From assembly GCA_029266295.1 (NCBI GenBank), contig JAQSXD010000076.1, positions 1-12,284 on the forward strand: 12,284 nucleotides of DNA. Direction: 5' to 3'. This DNA comes from Bacillota bacterium (GTDB taxonomy: Bacteria > Bacillota > Clostridia > Peptostreptococcales > Anaerovoracaceae). The notes below the pieces were generated by a model, which did not search any database, was not told the DNA's origin, and saw only the letters and a list, made by a program, of their open reading frames with translations. Below are positions 5,995 through 12,263 of the stretch, one piece after another (the stretch's first letter is position 1; each line of letters opens with the position of its first letter). A program made the position numbers and the translations under genes.

Positions 5995-7111
5995 GGATGT
6001 GATCATCATCGGTAGCGGAGTTATCGGAAATTCTGCGGCATACTATTTGGCGAAAAGGAACTATTCTGTTACCGTTCTTGAGAAAAGCGTTCATATTGCA
6101 AACGGGGGATCTGTCAGAAATGGCGGTGGTGTCCGGCAGTCAGGAAGAGATAAACGGGAGATGCCATTTATCTTGCATGCTGTCAGAACGATGTGGCCCA
6201 CTCTTTCGGAAGAGCTGGAAATGGATGTGGAGTACTATCAGGAAGGCAATTTGAGGCTGGGAAAAACGGAAACCCATGAGCGGATTCTCACAGATTTGAC
6301 AGACACTGCAAGCGCCTGCGGATTGGATGTGAAGATGATTACCGGTGAAGAGGCAAGAACCATCTGCCCGTTTCTTTCAGAAGAAGTGACCTCCGCTAGC
6401 TGGTGTCCCACCGACGGACACGCAAACCCAATGCTCACCACGCTGGCCTATTACCGGAAGGCAAGACGGTTGGGTGCCAGATTTATAACGGGTGACGGCG
6501 CAGCGGAAATACGGAAGGTCAAAGGAAGAGCCTGCCAGGTCATCACCGAGAGCGGAGAGATCTACGAGGCAGATAAAATCATCCTTGCAGCAGGCTATGA
6601 AAGCAGGGATCTGGCGGCTACTGTGGGAATCGATGTTCCCATGACGCGCTGGTTGATGGAGGTTCTTGTTACAGAGGCACAGCCGCCCATGTTCTACCAG
6701 ATGCTGGGTACAGCAATGGCAGACTTCTACGGGCATCAAAGCACCCATGGCTCCTTTGTATTCGGGGGCACCTCCGGATTTGAGGAAACCAATAAGGACA
6801 ATGGCACGCCGTCGGCAACCAGCATTACAGCACCTTGCATCTGCCGGGGAATTATCAAATATTTCCCGGCGTTGGAAAACGCTAAAATTGTAAGAACCTG
6901 GGGCGGCTGGATTGATCAGTGTGCGGACCATGTGCCGGTAATCAGCTATGTGGATGAGGTTCCTGGACTCATTCTTGCCTGCGGTTTTTCGGGACACGGC
7001 TTTGGTATTTCTCCGGCGGTAGGTCTCACACTTTCCGAGATGGCCGTTGATGATAAAATGACCATTGACATCTCCCAGCTGCGCTACGACCGATTTACAG
7101 CTAAGATTTAA
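5954..7111 (+). CDS. DAO-family FAD-dependent amine/amino-acid dehydrogenase subunit
   Basis: Catalytic subunit of the operon's complex, 385 residues (376 if started at 5981). It belongs to the D-amino acid oxidase/glycine oxidase/sarcosine oxidase beta family, which oxidises C-N bonds of amino or imino acids. The FAD loop is VIIIGSGVIG, followed by the family signature GGSVRNGGGVRQSGRD. The C-terminal flavin-contact region is TWGGWIDQCADHVPVI with LACGFSGHGFGISPAVG. Its closest architecture matches are HcnC, OoxB and PdhB. Two starts are possible: ATG at 5954 has a near-perfect AAAGGAGGTGA, and ATG at 5981 has GGAGGTAA and follows the upstream stop by one base. Substrate is unknown; a secondary amine, proline-like or opine-like compound fits the family. 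Confidence 0.88.
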   Translation: MKNSLEVSKMKNNSDVIIIGSGVIGNSAAYYLAKRNYSVTVLEKSVHIANGGSVRNGGGVRQSGRDKREMPFILHAVRTMWPTLSEELEMDVEYYQEGNLRLGKTETHERILTDLTDTASACGLDVKMITGEEARTICPFLSEEVTSASWCPTDGHANPMLTTLAYYRKARRLGARFITGDGAAEIRKVKGRACQVITESGEIYEADKIILAAGYESRDLAATVGIDVPMTRWLMEVLVTEAQPPMFYQMLGTAMADFYGHQSTHGSFVFGGTSGFEETNKDNGTPSATSITAPCICRGIIKYFPALENAKIVRTWGGWIDQCADHVPVISYVDEVPGLILACGFSGHGFGISPAVGLTLSEMAVDDKMTIDISQLRYDRFTAKI

Positions 7112-7154
7112 GGAAACGCCAATGAAGCGTTTCCCGGAGACGGACTTATTTTTT
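7112..7154 (+). terminator. Possible terminator at the end of the amine-oxidation operon
   Basis: GGAAACGC (7112-7119) and GCGTTTCC (7127-7134) form a perfect eight-base stem with a seven-base loop right after the operon's last stop. The T-rich tract (ATTTTTTAATT) begins only about 13 bases after the stem, so termination may be incomplete. Confidence 0.5.
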
Positions 7155-7198
7155 AATTATTAGGCTACTAAAATAAAATCAATCAAAAGTGTTGGAAC

Positions 7199-7239
7199 AA
7201 AGGTGTTCGGCTGCTGATGCATGGCAGCGGGCACCTTTT
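7199..7239 (+). terminator. Rho-independent terminator hairpin between operon and permease
   Basis: AAAGGTGTTC (7199-7208) pairs with GGGCACCTTT (7229-7238), and GCTGC (7210-7214) with GCAGC (7224-7228), followed by TTTTG. This is the stronger of the two hairpins downstream of the operon. If the permease promoter lies further upstream, it would act as an attenuator for the permease. Confidence 0.7.
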
Positions 7240-7259
7240 GTCATTCTTATTCACATTTG

Positions 7260-7318
7260 CTCAGCACCGCTGCCGCCGCGCTAGAAAATGCGCATCAACC
7301 GTTGCAGCGACTGCTGAG
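7260..7318 (+). promoter_or_regulatory. Structured mRNA leader before the APC permease
   Basis: Nested inverted repeats: CTCAGCA (7260-7266) with TGCTGAG (7312-7318), CGCTGC (7268-7273) with GCAGCG (7304-7309), and inside them GCGC (7278-7281) with GCGC (7290-7293) around the loop TAGAAAAT. There is no T-run, so it is not a terminator. The AAGGAGG ribosome binding site starts a few bases after it. No known riboswitch class is recognised. Confidence 0.5.
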
Positions 7319-7336
7319 AAATAAAGGAGGATCGTT

Positions 7337-8680
7337 ATGAACACGAAAAATATGACTACGTTAAAACGGACGTTAACAACGAAAGATCTGGTCATCTATG
7401 GACTGGTATTTATGATTCCGCTGGCTCCTGCCGCTTTATACGGCGTCTTTCTGGAGCCTTCCGGAGGAATGGTGGCGCTTTGCTATCTGATTGGAATGGC
7501 CGCCATGTTTTTTACGGGGATGAGCTATAAGGCAATGGCAAAGAAATATCCTCTGGCGGGCTCTGTGTATCTTTACGTTCAAAAGAGTGTATCCCCGGCC
7601 TTCGGATTTTTAACCGGCTGGGCGATCCTTTTGGACTATTTCCTGATGCCGGCTACGGTTGTTATCATCGGAAGTTCTTTTGCAAGCAGCCTCCTTCCTG
7701 CAGTACCAGTATGGGCATGGACCCTGTTTTTCATCGCGTTCTGCACCATCGTCAACATTCTCGGCGTGGATCTCATGTCAAAATGCAGCTGGATCCTTTT
7801 CGCTCTGCAAATTGTTGTAATTATAGCGTTTATTGCCTGCACCATCCGCCTATGGGTTAACGGAACAATTCATTTCAATACCATTTCTTTATACAATCCC
7901 GAAAGCTTCAATCTGTCTGGCATTTTGCAGGCCACGGGAATCGTAATCCTGAGTTACCTTGGATTTGACGCCATCAGCACCCTTGCAGAGGAGACCGTGA
8001 AACCTGAAAAAAATGTTGGGAAAGCAATCATCTATGCGATCCTTCTCATCGGCTTGATCTTCATCGTTATTACCTTCTTCTGCGGGATTGCTTATCCCAA
8101 TTATCAGGAACTGAACGTTGACTCTGCATTTATTGATATTGTGGACTTTGTAGGTGGCTCCTGGCTTACCGTGCTGACCACATTTACACTGGTGCTCTCC
8201 TTTGGCATCGCAACCTGTCAGGCCTCTCAGGCAGCTGTTTCCAGAGTGCTCTTTGCAATGGGCAGAGACGGCGTGCTCCCAAAATCTCTGGGTAATATCA
8301 GTGAAAAATATCAAACCCCTGCAGTCGCAATCATTTTTGTCGGAATTGTGATCACACCAATTGCACTGTTCTGCTCGCTGGGTCTCATTTCCACCATGGT
8401 TAGCTTCGGCGCATTGTTTGGATTTCTGCTTCTCAATGTATCTGTCATATGGAGCTTCTATATTAAGGATGCGGAGAGCCGCAGAAAGAGTCCGTTAAAG
8501 GCCGCGTTTCTTTATCTCATTTGTCCATTGATCGGATTTATCGTTTCTCTCGCTATTTTTATCAATCTGGGAATCAACGCACATGTGGTCGGTTTCGGCT
8601 GGCTTGTTTTGGGCTTTGTCTATCTGGTGTGCGTAACAAGAGGGATGAGAAACCCGGTTCCTCAGCTGGATTTGAGCTAA
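7337..8680 (+). CDS. APC-superfamily amino acid/amine permease, PuuP-like
   Basis: Membrane transporter of 447 residues with about 12 hydrophobic segments, the usual length for the amino acid-polyamine-organocation family. The N-terminal part resembles the putrescine importer PuuP: PLAGSVYLYVQKSVSPAFGF followed by TGWAILLDYFLMP. The segment GILQATGIVILSYLGFDAISTLAEET is the typical helix 6 region, and VLFAMGRDGVLPK is the conserved intracellular loop after helix 8. The start has GGAGG eight bases upstream. It lies 225 bases after the amine-oxidation operon in the same direction and probably imports that operon's substrate. The PuuP-like character hints at an amine, but substrate specificity in this family cannot be read from sequence. 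Confidence 0.9.
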   Translation: MNTKNMTTLKRTLTTKDLVIYGLVFMIPLAPAALYGVFLEPSGGMVALCYLIGMAAMFFTGMSYKAMAKKYPLAGSVYLYVQKSVSPAFGFLTGWAILLDYFLMPATVVIIGSSFASSLLPAVPVWAWTLFFIAFCTIVNILGVDLMSKCSWILFALQIVVIIAFIACTIRLWVNGTIHFNTISLYNPESFNLSGILQATGIVILSYLGFDAISTLAEETVKPEKNVGKAIIYAILLIGLIFIVITFFCGIAYPNYQELNVDSAFIDIVDFVGGSWLTVLTTFTLVLSFGIATCQASQAAVSRVLFAMGRDGVLPKSLGNISEKYQTPAVAIIFVGIVITPIALFCSLGLISTMVSFGALFGFLLLNVSVIWSFYIKDAESRRKSPLKAAFLYLICPLIGFIVSLAIFINLGINAHVVGFGWLVLGFVYLVCVTRGMRNPVPQLDLS

Positions 8681-8775
8681 ATCAGCTGCATTTTTAAGCA
8701 TGGTGAATACCAATTGAGTCCAGTGAGCGAGAATGCTTTCGGGATCGTGAATAACGAAAGAGTTTCGTGAAAGAG

Positions 8776-8808
8776 AACCGCTATTTCGTAATTGAAGTAG
8801 CGGTTTTT
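8776..8808 (+). terminator. Rho-independent terminator after the permease
   Basis: A 12-base stem, AACCGCTATTTC (8776-8787) with GAAGTAGCGGTT (8794-8805) including one T-G pair, a six-base loop, and a TTTTT tract (8804-8808). A strong terminator that separates the permease from the SRAP gene. Confidence 0.88.
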
Positions 8809-8830
8809 GTTGCCAGATAAAAAGAAAGAT

Positions 8831-8884
8831 TTTAAACTATATTTGTGGGAAATATACTTGAAAGGAAGTCTAGGTAGTTCAAGT
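8831..8884 (+). promoter_or_regulatory. Weak promoter candidate and inverted repeat upstream of the SRAP gene
   Basis: TATACT (8853-8858) is a good -10, with a poor -35 (TTTAAA, 8831-8836) at 16 bases. A perfect seven-base inverted repeat (ACTTGAA at 8856-8862, TTCAAGT at 8878-8884) overlaps the -10 and the predicted start, and could be an operator or a 5' stem-loop. It does not match the Firmicute LexA box GAACN4GTTC. Confidence 0.3.
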
Positions 8885-8926
8885 AGAAGCAGGAAAGATA
8901 ACGTGCCGTTGGAAAGGAGAAGCGCG

Positions 8927-9520
8927 ATGTGCGGAAGGTATACTTTTTTTACAGATAAAGAGCTGCAGGAGGTGGATGAAATTATCGATCAAATAAGCAA
9001 TGAAATTTTACTGGAGAAAATGCAGGCAGGAGAGATCTTTCCTACCAATGCGGCGCCGGTACTGCTGCCCCAAGGGGAGCTTGTAATACCGAGGCTGATG
9101 ATCTGGGGCTTTCCTAACTTTCGCAATAAGGGCGTCATTATCAATGCTCGCTCCGAAACAGCTAGGGAAAGAAAGTTGTTTGGAGCTTCGCTGGAAAGCA
9201 GAAGATGTGTAATCCCGTCAACCGGTTTTTATGAATGGGATCGGCAGAAAAGGAAGTATCTTTTTAATATGCCGGATTCGAAGATGATTTACATGGCAGG
9301 AATCTACAGCAGATTCGAGGAGGAAAACCGATTTGTAATTCTGACCGCAGGAGCGAACCGATCGATGGAACAGGTGCATGACCGGATGCCGGTGATTCTT
9401 CCGAAGAACAGGATCAGGGATTGGCTGCTGGATGCAAGCCAGATTGATGATATTCTATTTGGGGACCAACCAGAATTGGCCAAGAGCGAGGCGGAGGGGC
9501 ACCAGATTTTTTTAGTTTAA
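8927..9520 (+). CDS. SOS response-associated peptidase (SRAP/HMCES/YedK family)
   Basis: Protein of 197 residues that shields abasic sites in single-stranded DNA by forming a DNA-protein crosslink through Cys2. The mature N-terminus must be Cys2, which fixes the start: MCGRYTFF at 8927, preceded by AAAGGAGA; the frame extends 40 codons further upstream, but that would bury the catalytic cysteine. The expected residues are present: Cys2, Asn41 (PTNAAP), Trp60-Gly61, the NARSE motif (73-77), Glu103 in PSTGFYEW, and His151 in VHDRMPV. The gene stands alone behind a strong terminator. SRAP genes are common both in chromosomes and near mobile elements, and one lies near a phage-type module here. 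Confidence 0.95.
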   Translation: MCGRYTFFTDKELQEVDEIIDQISNEILLEKMQAGEIFPTNAAPVLLPQGELVIPRLMIWGFPNFRNKGVIINARSETARERKLFGASLESRRCVIPSTGFYEWDRQKRKYLFNMPDSKMIYMAGIYSRFEEENRFVILTAGANRSMEQVHDRMPVILPKNRIRDWLLDASQIDDILFGDQPELAKSEAEGHQIFLV

Positions 9521-9606
9521 ACTTAAGCCTGACAAGGCCCTGCAACAATTGCCTTATTGTTTCATAGTATATACTTTCAAAATCCGCGCGAGAGGGGCTA
9601 TTGCAT

Positions 9607-10587
9607 ATGAAATATAAGGTAGCAATTTATAGTGATAAACTTTATGCGGGTGATATTCTATGGGGATTTACAGCTGCAGGCTGTGAAGCGCAAATAATCA
9701 CACCGGCTTCAATACAAGAGTTCGATAGAATAATGGGAGAAATAAATCCTGATCTGTTGATACTTTCGTCCTATATGGGTTATTTCAAGGATACAATGCT
9801 TAAGTATATTGGTTTTAAAATGCGCCAAAAGTATAAGTGCGTTGTTTGGGATACGGAAGGGGTAGGTCAATTTGATCTACAAATGAGAGGCTTCGAATTA
9901 TCAAAACCTGATATGATATTTTCGATTTGTCCTGAAATGATTGAAATTCTCAGAAGTAAGGGCATACCCAGTGAGAGACTGGACTTTGCATATAATCCTA
10001 CAATCCATTATCCCAAATCAATCTCTACCAATAATAATAAAACCATTAGCTTAGTTGGCAATGCATGGTTATGGTATTCAGAGCATTATCCTGAGCATTT
10101 CAGGTATCGCAAAGCAATTCCTACCCTATTAAAACCCTTGATTGAAAATAGTTATAAGATAGATTTTTATGGCACCACAGAATATCAGCAGGTGATCAAA
10201 AATTTTCTAAATCTCGATGTGCCGATTGATTGGTTTAAAGGCACAATTTACTATGAAAAGACGTGTGATGTCTATAATAATTCCTTTATCAATTTAATCA
10301 CACAGAATCACGACCAGACAATAACAAGGCGCACCTTTGAAATTTTAGGCTCCGGAGGTTTTGGTCTTTCTTGTTATAATAGCGCCTTAAAAGATCTGTT
10401 TGGAAATAAAGGAGCATTAGCAATTTCAAAATCTCCGAATGAGACGCTTGACTTATTAGAGCATTACAGAAGAAACCTGGATGACTATATAAAGGTTCGT
10501 AAAAATGCTGCTATTAGCGTACAGAATCACACCTATAAAGAAAGAGCCGAAACAATCATCGATAGGATTTTAAAAACAGACAAATAA
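9607..10587 (+). CDS. CgeB-like glycosyltransferase family protein
   Basis: Protein of 326 residues resembling the CgeB/YkvP group of GT-B-like glycosyltransferases associated with spore coats and cell surface polysaccharides. The N-terminal half starts with a Rossmann-like strand (KVAIYSDK) and has the NPDLLILSSYMG segment. The C-terminal half holds the typical QTITRRTFEILGSGGF motif, in which the Arg and Glu are family-conserved, then LAISKSPNETLDLL and a C-terminal helix with NHTYKERAETII. ATG at 9607 has AGAGGGG nine bases upstream; TTG at 9601 is less likely. The gene is visibly more AT-rich than its left neighbours, suggesting separate acquisition. No other glycosylation gene is nearby; acceptor and sugar are unknown. 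Confidence 0.75.
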   Translation: MKYKVAIYSDKLYAGDILWGFTAAGCEAQIITPASIQEFDRIMGEINPDLLILSSYMGYFKDTMLKYIGFKMRQKYKCVVWDTEGVGQFDLQMRGFELSKPDMIFSICPEMIEILRSKGIPSERLDFAYNPTIHYPKSISTNNNKTISLVGNAWLWYSEHYPEHFRYRKAIPTLLKPLIENSYKIDFYGTTEYQQVIKNFLNLDVPIDWFKGTIYYEKTCDVYNNSFINLITQNHDQTITRRTFEILGSGGFGLSCYNSALKDLFGNKGALAISKSPNETLDLLEHYRRNLDDYIKVRKNAAISVQNHTYKERAETIIDRILKTDK

Positions 10588-10723
10588 ACTGTAAGGCAAT
10601 GCTGAAGCTTAGTATAGACATACAATACTCATAGTGCGGTCAATACGGCATTTGTAAACACAGATGCTTATTTTGAGTGCTTAGGGAGTTTGTATCTGCA
10701 AGCTTAGATAAGTGCATAAACGG

Positions 10724-10770
10724 AAATGGGCTGCCGCTCTAAAATAAAAACTGAGGCAACAGCCCATTTT
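10724..10770. terminator. Hairpin terminator between the glycosyltransferase and the XRE repressor
   Basis: AAATGGGCTG (10724-10733) pairs perfectly with CAGCCCATTT (10760-10769), with TTTTGTCTATTT following on the plus strand. It sits between two convergent genes. The T-run favours the rightward direction; leftward use is possible but weaker. Bases 10588-10723 hold no other feature I can support. Confidence 0.7.
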
Positions 10771-10797
10771 GTCTATTTGAAAACAGTATGAGCTGAA

Positions 10798-11226
10798 TTA
10801 GCTGGTCCTCAGCCGCTTAATCAGTCCTACGATATAATCAAGATCTTCCTTTTTCAGGTCTCGTTTCGCATCAAGCAGGATACTGGCGCTTGCATCGTCA
10901 CGAATTTCCATCGCTTTTTTTGCAGTTTCCTCATCCAAAAACACGGAAGAATTGCTGCTGAATCTGAATGGCTGTTCCGGTACACCTTCAGGCTTTTTTT
11001 CTGCGTTCCGTTCCCAGCCCATAATCCATTCGGGCGAAACGTTCAGTGCTCTTGCCAAGGTTTTTAGTTTGTCTAGGGGAATATTTTTAATTCCTCCAGT
11101 TTCGTATCGTTGAAGGGTGGACTTACTCATACCCGTCAAATCGGCTAAATCCTGGAAGCTGTATTCTAATTCGATACGCCTTGATTTTATCCGCTCAACT
11201 ATATTGCGCATGGTCTCTTCGGGCAT
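10798..11226 (-). CDS. XRE-family repressor (CI-like, without protease domain)
   Basis: Leftward DNA-binding protein of 142 residues. An HTH_3/XRE domain spans about residues 8-70: helix-turn-helix SFQDLADLTGMSKSTLQRYE, ending with the phage-repressor-typical LNVSPEWIMGW. The C-terminal half is a polar linker and a helix (KKEDLDYIVGLIKRLR) probably used for oligomerisation. There is no S24 (LexA/CI) peptidase domain, so RecA-driven self-cleavage is unlikely. The ribosome binding site is AAAGGAG, and site plus start codon occur twice through a 36-base tandem duplication. It is divergent from a Cro-like gene across an operator-bearing control region, the layout of a lysogeny or element-maintenance switch. 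Confidence 0.9.
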   Translation of the reverse strand: MPEETMRNIVERIKSRRIELEYSFQDLADLTGMSKSTLQRYETGGIKNIPLDKLKTLARALNVSPEWIMGWERNAEKKPEGVPEQPFRFSSNSSVFLDEETAKKAMEIRDDASASILLDAKRDLKKEDLDYIVGLIKRLRTS

Positions 11227-11291
11227 TTTCCCAACTCCTTTCTATTTATTTGTTTCGGGCATTTTCCCAACTCCTTTCTATTTATTTGTTT
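11220..11291 (-). repeat. Perfect 36-base tandem duplication of the repressor's translation start region
   Basis: Units 11220-11255 and 11256-11291 are identical over all 36 bases, and the periodicity extends two bases further left. Each unit contains, on the minus strand, an AAAGGAG ribosome binding site and an ATG. The downstream ATG (11226) starts the repressor; the upstream ATG (11262) opens a six-codon frame. Perfect identity points to a recent event or an assembly duplication. Confidence 0.95.
11242..11262 (-). CDS. Six-codon upstream ORF created by the tandem duplication
   Basis: The duplicated ATG at 11262 reads MPETNK and then stops at 11244-11242, inside the second repeat unit and 15 bases before the repressor ATG. 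It has the same ribosome binding site as the repressor and starts with the same MPE residues. If translated it could modulate repressor translation by coupling or interference. No evidence of expression is available. Confidence 0.45.
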   Translation of the reverse strand: MPETNK

Positions 11292-11293
11292 TT

Positions 11294-11322
11294 ATCATAC
11301 ACTAAACGGTTTAAATACGCAA
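11294..11322 (-). promoter_or_regulatory. Leftward promoter of the XRE repressor
   Basis: On the minus strand, TTGCGT (11322-11317) and TATGAT (11299-11294) lie 17 bases apart. The -35 is part of the operator-like motif at 11312-11323, so a protein bound there would occlude it. The predicted start falls in or just before the 36-base repeat. Confidence 0.7.
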
Positions 11323-11349
11323 CAATATTTTAAAAAACGTTGCGTAAAT
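11312..11349. promoter_or_regulatory. Inverted pair of operator-like motifs in the divergent control region
   Basis: TAAATACGCAAC (11312-11323) and its inverse GTTGCGTAAAT (11339-11349) share a perfect eight-base core (TACGCAAC/GTTGCGTA) with 15 bases between the cores. The left site covers the leftward -35; the right site ends three bases before the rightward -35. Two more direct copies of the motif lie at 11392-11403 and 11621-11632. Likely bound by the XRE repressor and/or the Cro-like protein (inferred). Confidence 0.7.
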
Positions 11350-11352
11350 GGG

Positions 11353-11381
11353 TTGACAATTTTCCTGTTGTGGAATATTAT
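11353..11381 (+). promoter_or_regulatory. Rightward promoter of the Cro-like gene
   Basis: Perfect -35 TTGACA (11353-11358), 17-base spacer, -10 TATTAT (11376-11381). The predicted start is near 11388, so the operator-like copy at 11392-11403 lies immediately downstream of it. This is the strongest promoter in the window. Confidence 0.85.
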
Positions 11382-11388
11382 GGGTTTA

Positions 11389-11636
11389 TCCTAAATGCGC
11401 AACGAAAGGGGCGGGATCATGAAACGAGAGATATTAAAACAAAAACTTTCTGAACAACATTTGACGCAAGGTCAGCTGGCCTCAAGAATAGGGATCTGTG
11501 AAAATTCAATGAGCAGAAAAATGAGAGGCAAAAGAGAATTTCGGGTATCAGAGGTTATTGCAATTTGCAATGTGTTACAGATTGCAAATCCATCAGAGGT
11601 CTTTTTTGACGATGATGTCCTAAATGCGCAACGAAA
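11389..11636 (+). repeat. Perfect 19-base direct repeat flanking the Cro-like gene
   Basis: The sequence TCCTAAATGCGCAACGAAA occurs at 11389-11407, just after the predicted transcription start, and again at 11618-11636, inside the last codons of the Cro-like gene. Both contain the operator motif TAAATGCGCAAC. The span listed covers both copies and the gene between them. Confidence 0.85.
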
Positions 11637-11643
11637 CCTGTGA
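11419..11643 (+). CDS. Cro-like small HTH (XRE) protein
   Basis: DNA-binding protein of 74 residues, almost entirely one XRE helix-turn-helix: LTQGQLASRIGICENSMSRK at about residues 15-34, followed by a closing helix (VSEVIAICNVLQI) and the NPSEVFF motif usual in phage Cro/CI-type small regulators. ATG at 11419 is chosen for AAGGGG at 11406-11411; the frame extends to an ATG at 11395, but that lies within the operator copy and lacks a site. The gene is transcribed from the strong promoter at 11353-11381 and is divergent from the XRE repressor. Its last residues (LNAQRN) are encoded by the second copy of the 19-base repeat. Confidence 0.88.
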   Translation: MKREILKQKLSEQHLTQGQLASRIGICENSMSRKMRGKREFRVSEVIAICNVLQIANPSEVFFDDDVLNAQRNL

Positions 11644-11687
11644 TTTAGAAGAGGAAACCATTTGGTGAGTGGAACGGAGTGATTAGA

Positions 11688-12263
11688 ATGATTGGAAGAG
11701 AAGAGGAATTAAACCAGAGACCAGAACGAGAGGAACTTGCTTTGGCCGCAGCCAGAGAAGCTATTCTTGAATTTGCAGCGCAAGAAAAAGCATCTATTAA
11801 AAAACAGGTATTTCAGAATACCAATCTTCTACTGGAGCATTATCTGGATTTAAAGGCATACTGCAAACATGCGGTCTATAAAGAATGCCCTGTAAACTTG
11901 GAAAATGCCATTAACATTGAGGGCTATGAGATTACCATTCAATCAATTAAAGCAAATCTAGATGTAACGCGGATTATCCTGTCTCATGTGAATACTGCTC
12001 TGGTGCTCCTGAAGAAAAAGAGCAGGGCAAGGGGCTCTGATCAAAAGTTCAGAGTGATTGAATTAATGCACTTGGATGAAAAGATGCAGGCCGTTCCATG
12101 GACAGAGAGAGTTCAGATCATATCAGAAGAACTGCAATGTGAAGAGGTCAGCGTTTTGAAATGGAGAAATGAAATGATTCGTGATTTGGGGGTGTTTTTG
12201 TTTGGCGTAGACGGATTAAAGCTTGGATGGCAGAGCCCTTATTCAGGGAATTTGAATCGTTGA
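11688..12263 (+). CDS. Phage-type regulatory protein, sigma-like/ArpU-RinA-like (tentative)
   Basis: Protein of 191 residues in the same direction as the Cro-like gene and 44 bases behind it, so probably in the same transcript. It is largely helical and charged. The middle (LLLEHYLDLKAYCKHAVYKE) and the end (TERVQIISEELQCEEVSVLKWRNEMIRDLGVFLFG) resemble Firmicute phage proteins of the ArpU/RinA or sigma-70-like type, with a possible helix-turn-helix in the latter segment. I am not certain of the family. ATG at 11688 is preceded by GGAG at an eight-base spacing; GTG at 11679 is an alternative. No domain for replication, excision or integration is present in the window. The gene is complete; the last 21 bases of the window are non-coding as far as visible. 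Confidence 0.5.
   Translation: MIGREEELNQRPEREELALAAAREAILEFAAQEKASIKKQVFQNTNLLLEHYLDLKAYCKHAVYKECPVNLENAINIEGYEITIQSIKANLDVTRIILSHVNTALVLLKKKSRARGSDQKFRVIELMHLDEKMQAVPWTERVQIISEELQCEEVSVLKWRNEMIRDLGVFLFGVDGLKLGWQSPYSGNLNR

Noticed and set aside
6377..6997. 206-codon leftward frame opposite the DAO gene
   Set aside because: Antisense shadow; the plus-strand frame has the full DAO signature and flavin-binding C-terminus.
7286..7299. AAATGCGCATCAAC, similar to the phage operator motif
   Set aside because: It lacks the GCGCAAC core, lies in the stem of the permease leader, and is far from the switch; probably coincidence.
10588..10797. tRNA or attachment site at the left edge of the phage-type module
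   Set aside because: No cloverleaf or tRNA arm was seen, and no direct repeat that could be an attachment-site pair was found within the window; only the terminator hairpin is supported.
11220..11291. CRISPR-like repeat
   Set aside because: Repeats are directly adjacent with no spacers and only two copies; no cas gene is present in the window.
11117..11305. Rightward frame with a repeated FPTPFYLFV segment
   Set aside because: The apparent peptide repeat is only the 36-base DNA duplication read in the wrong direction, opposite the XRE gene.
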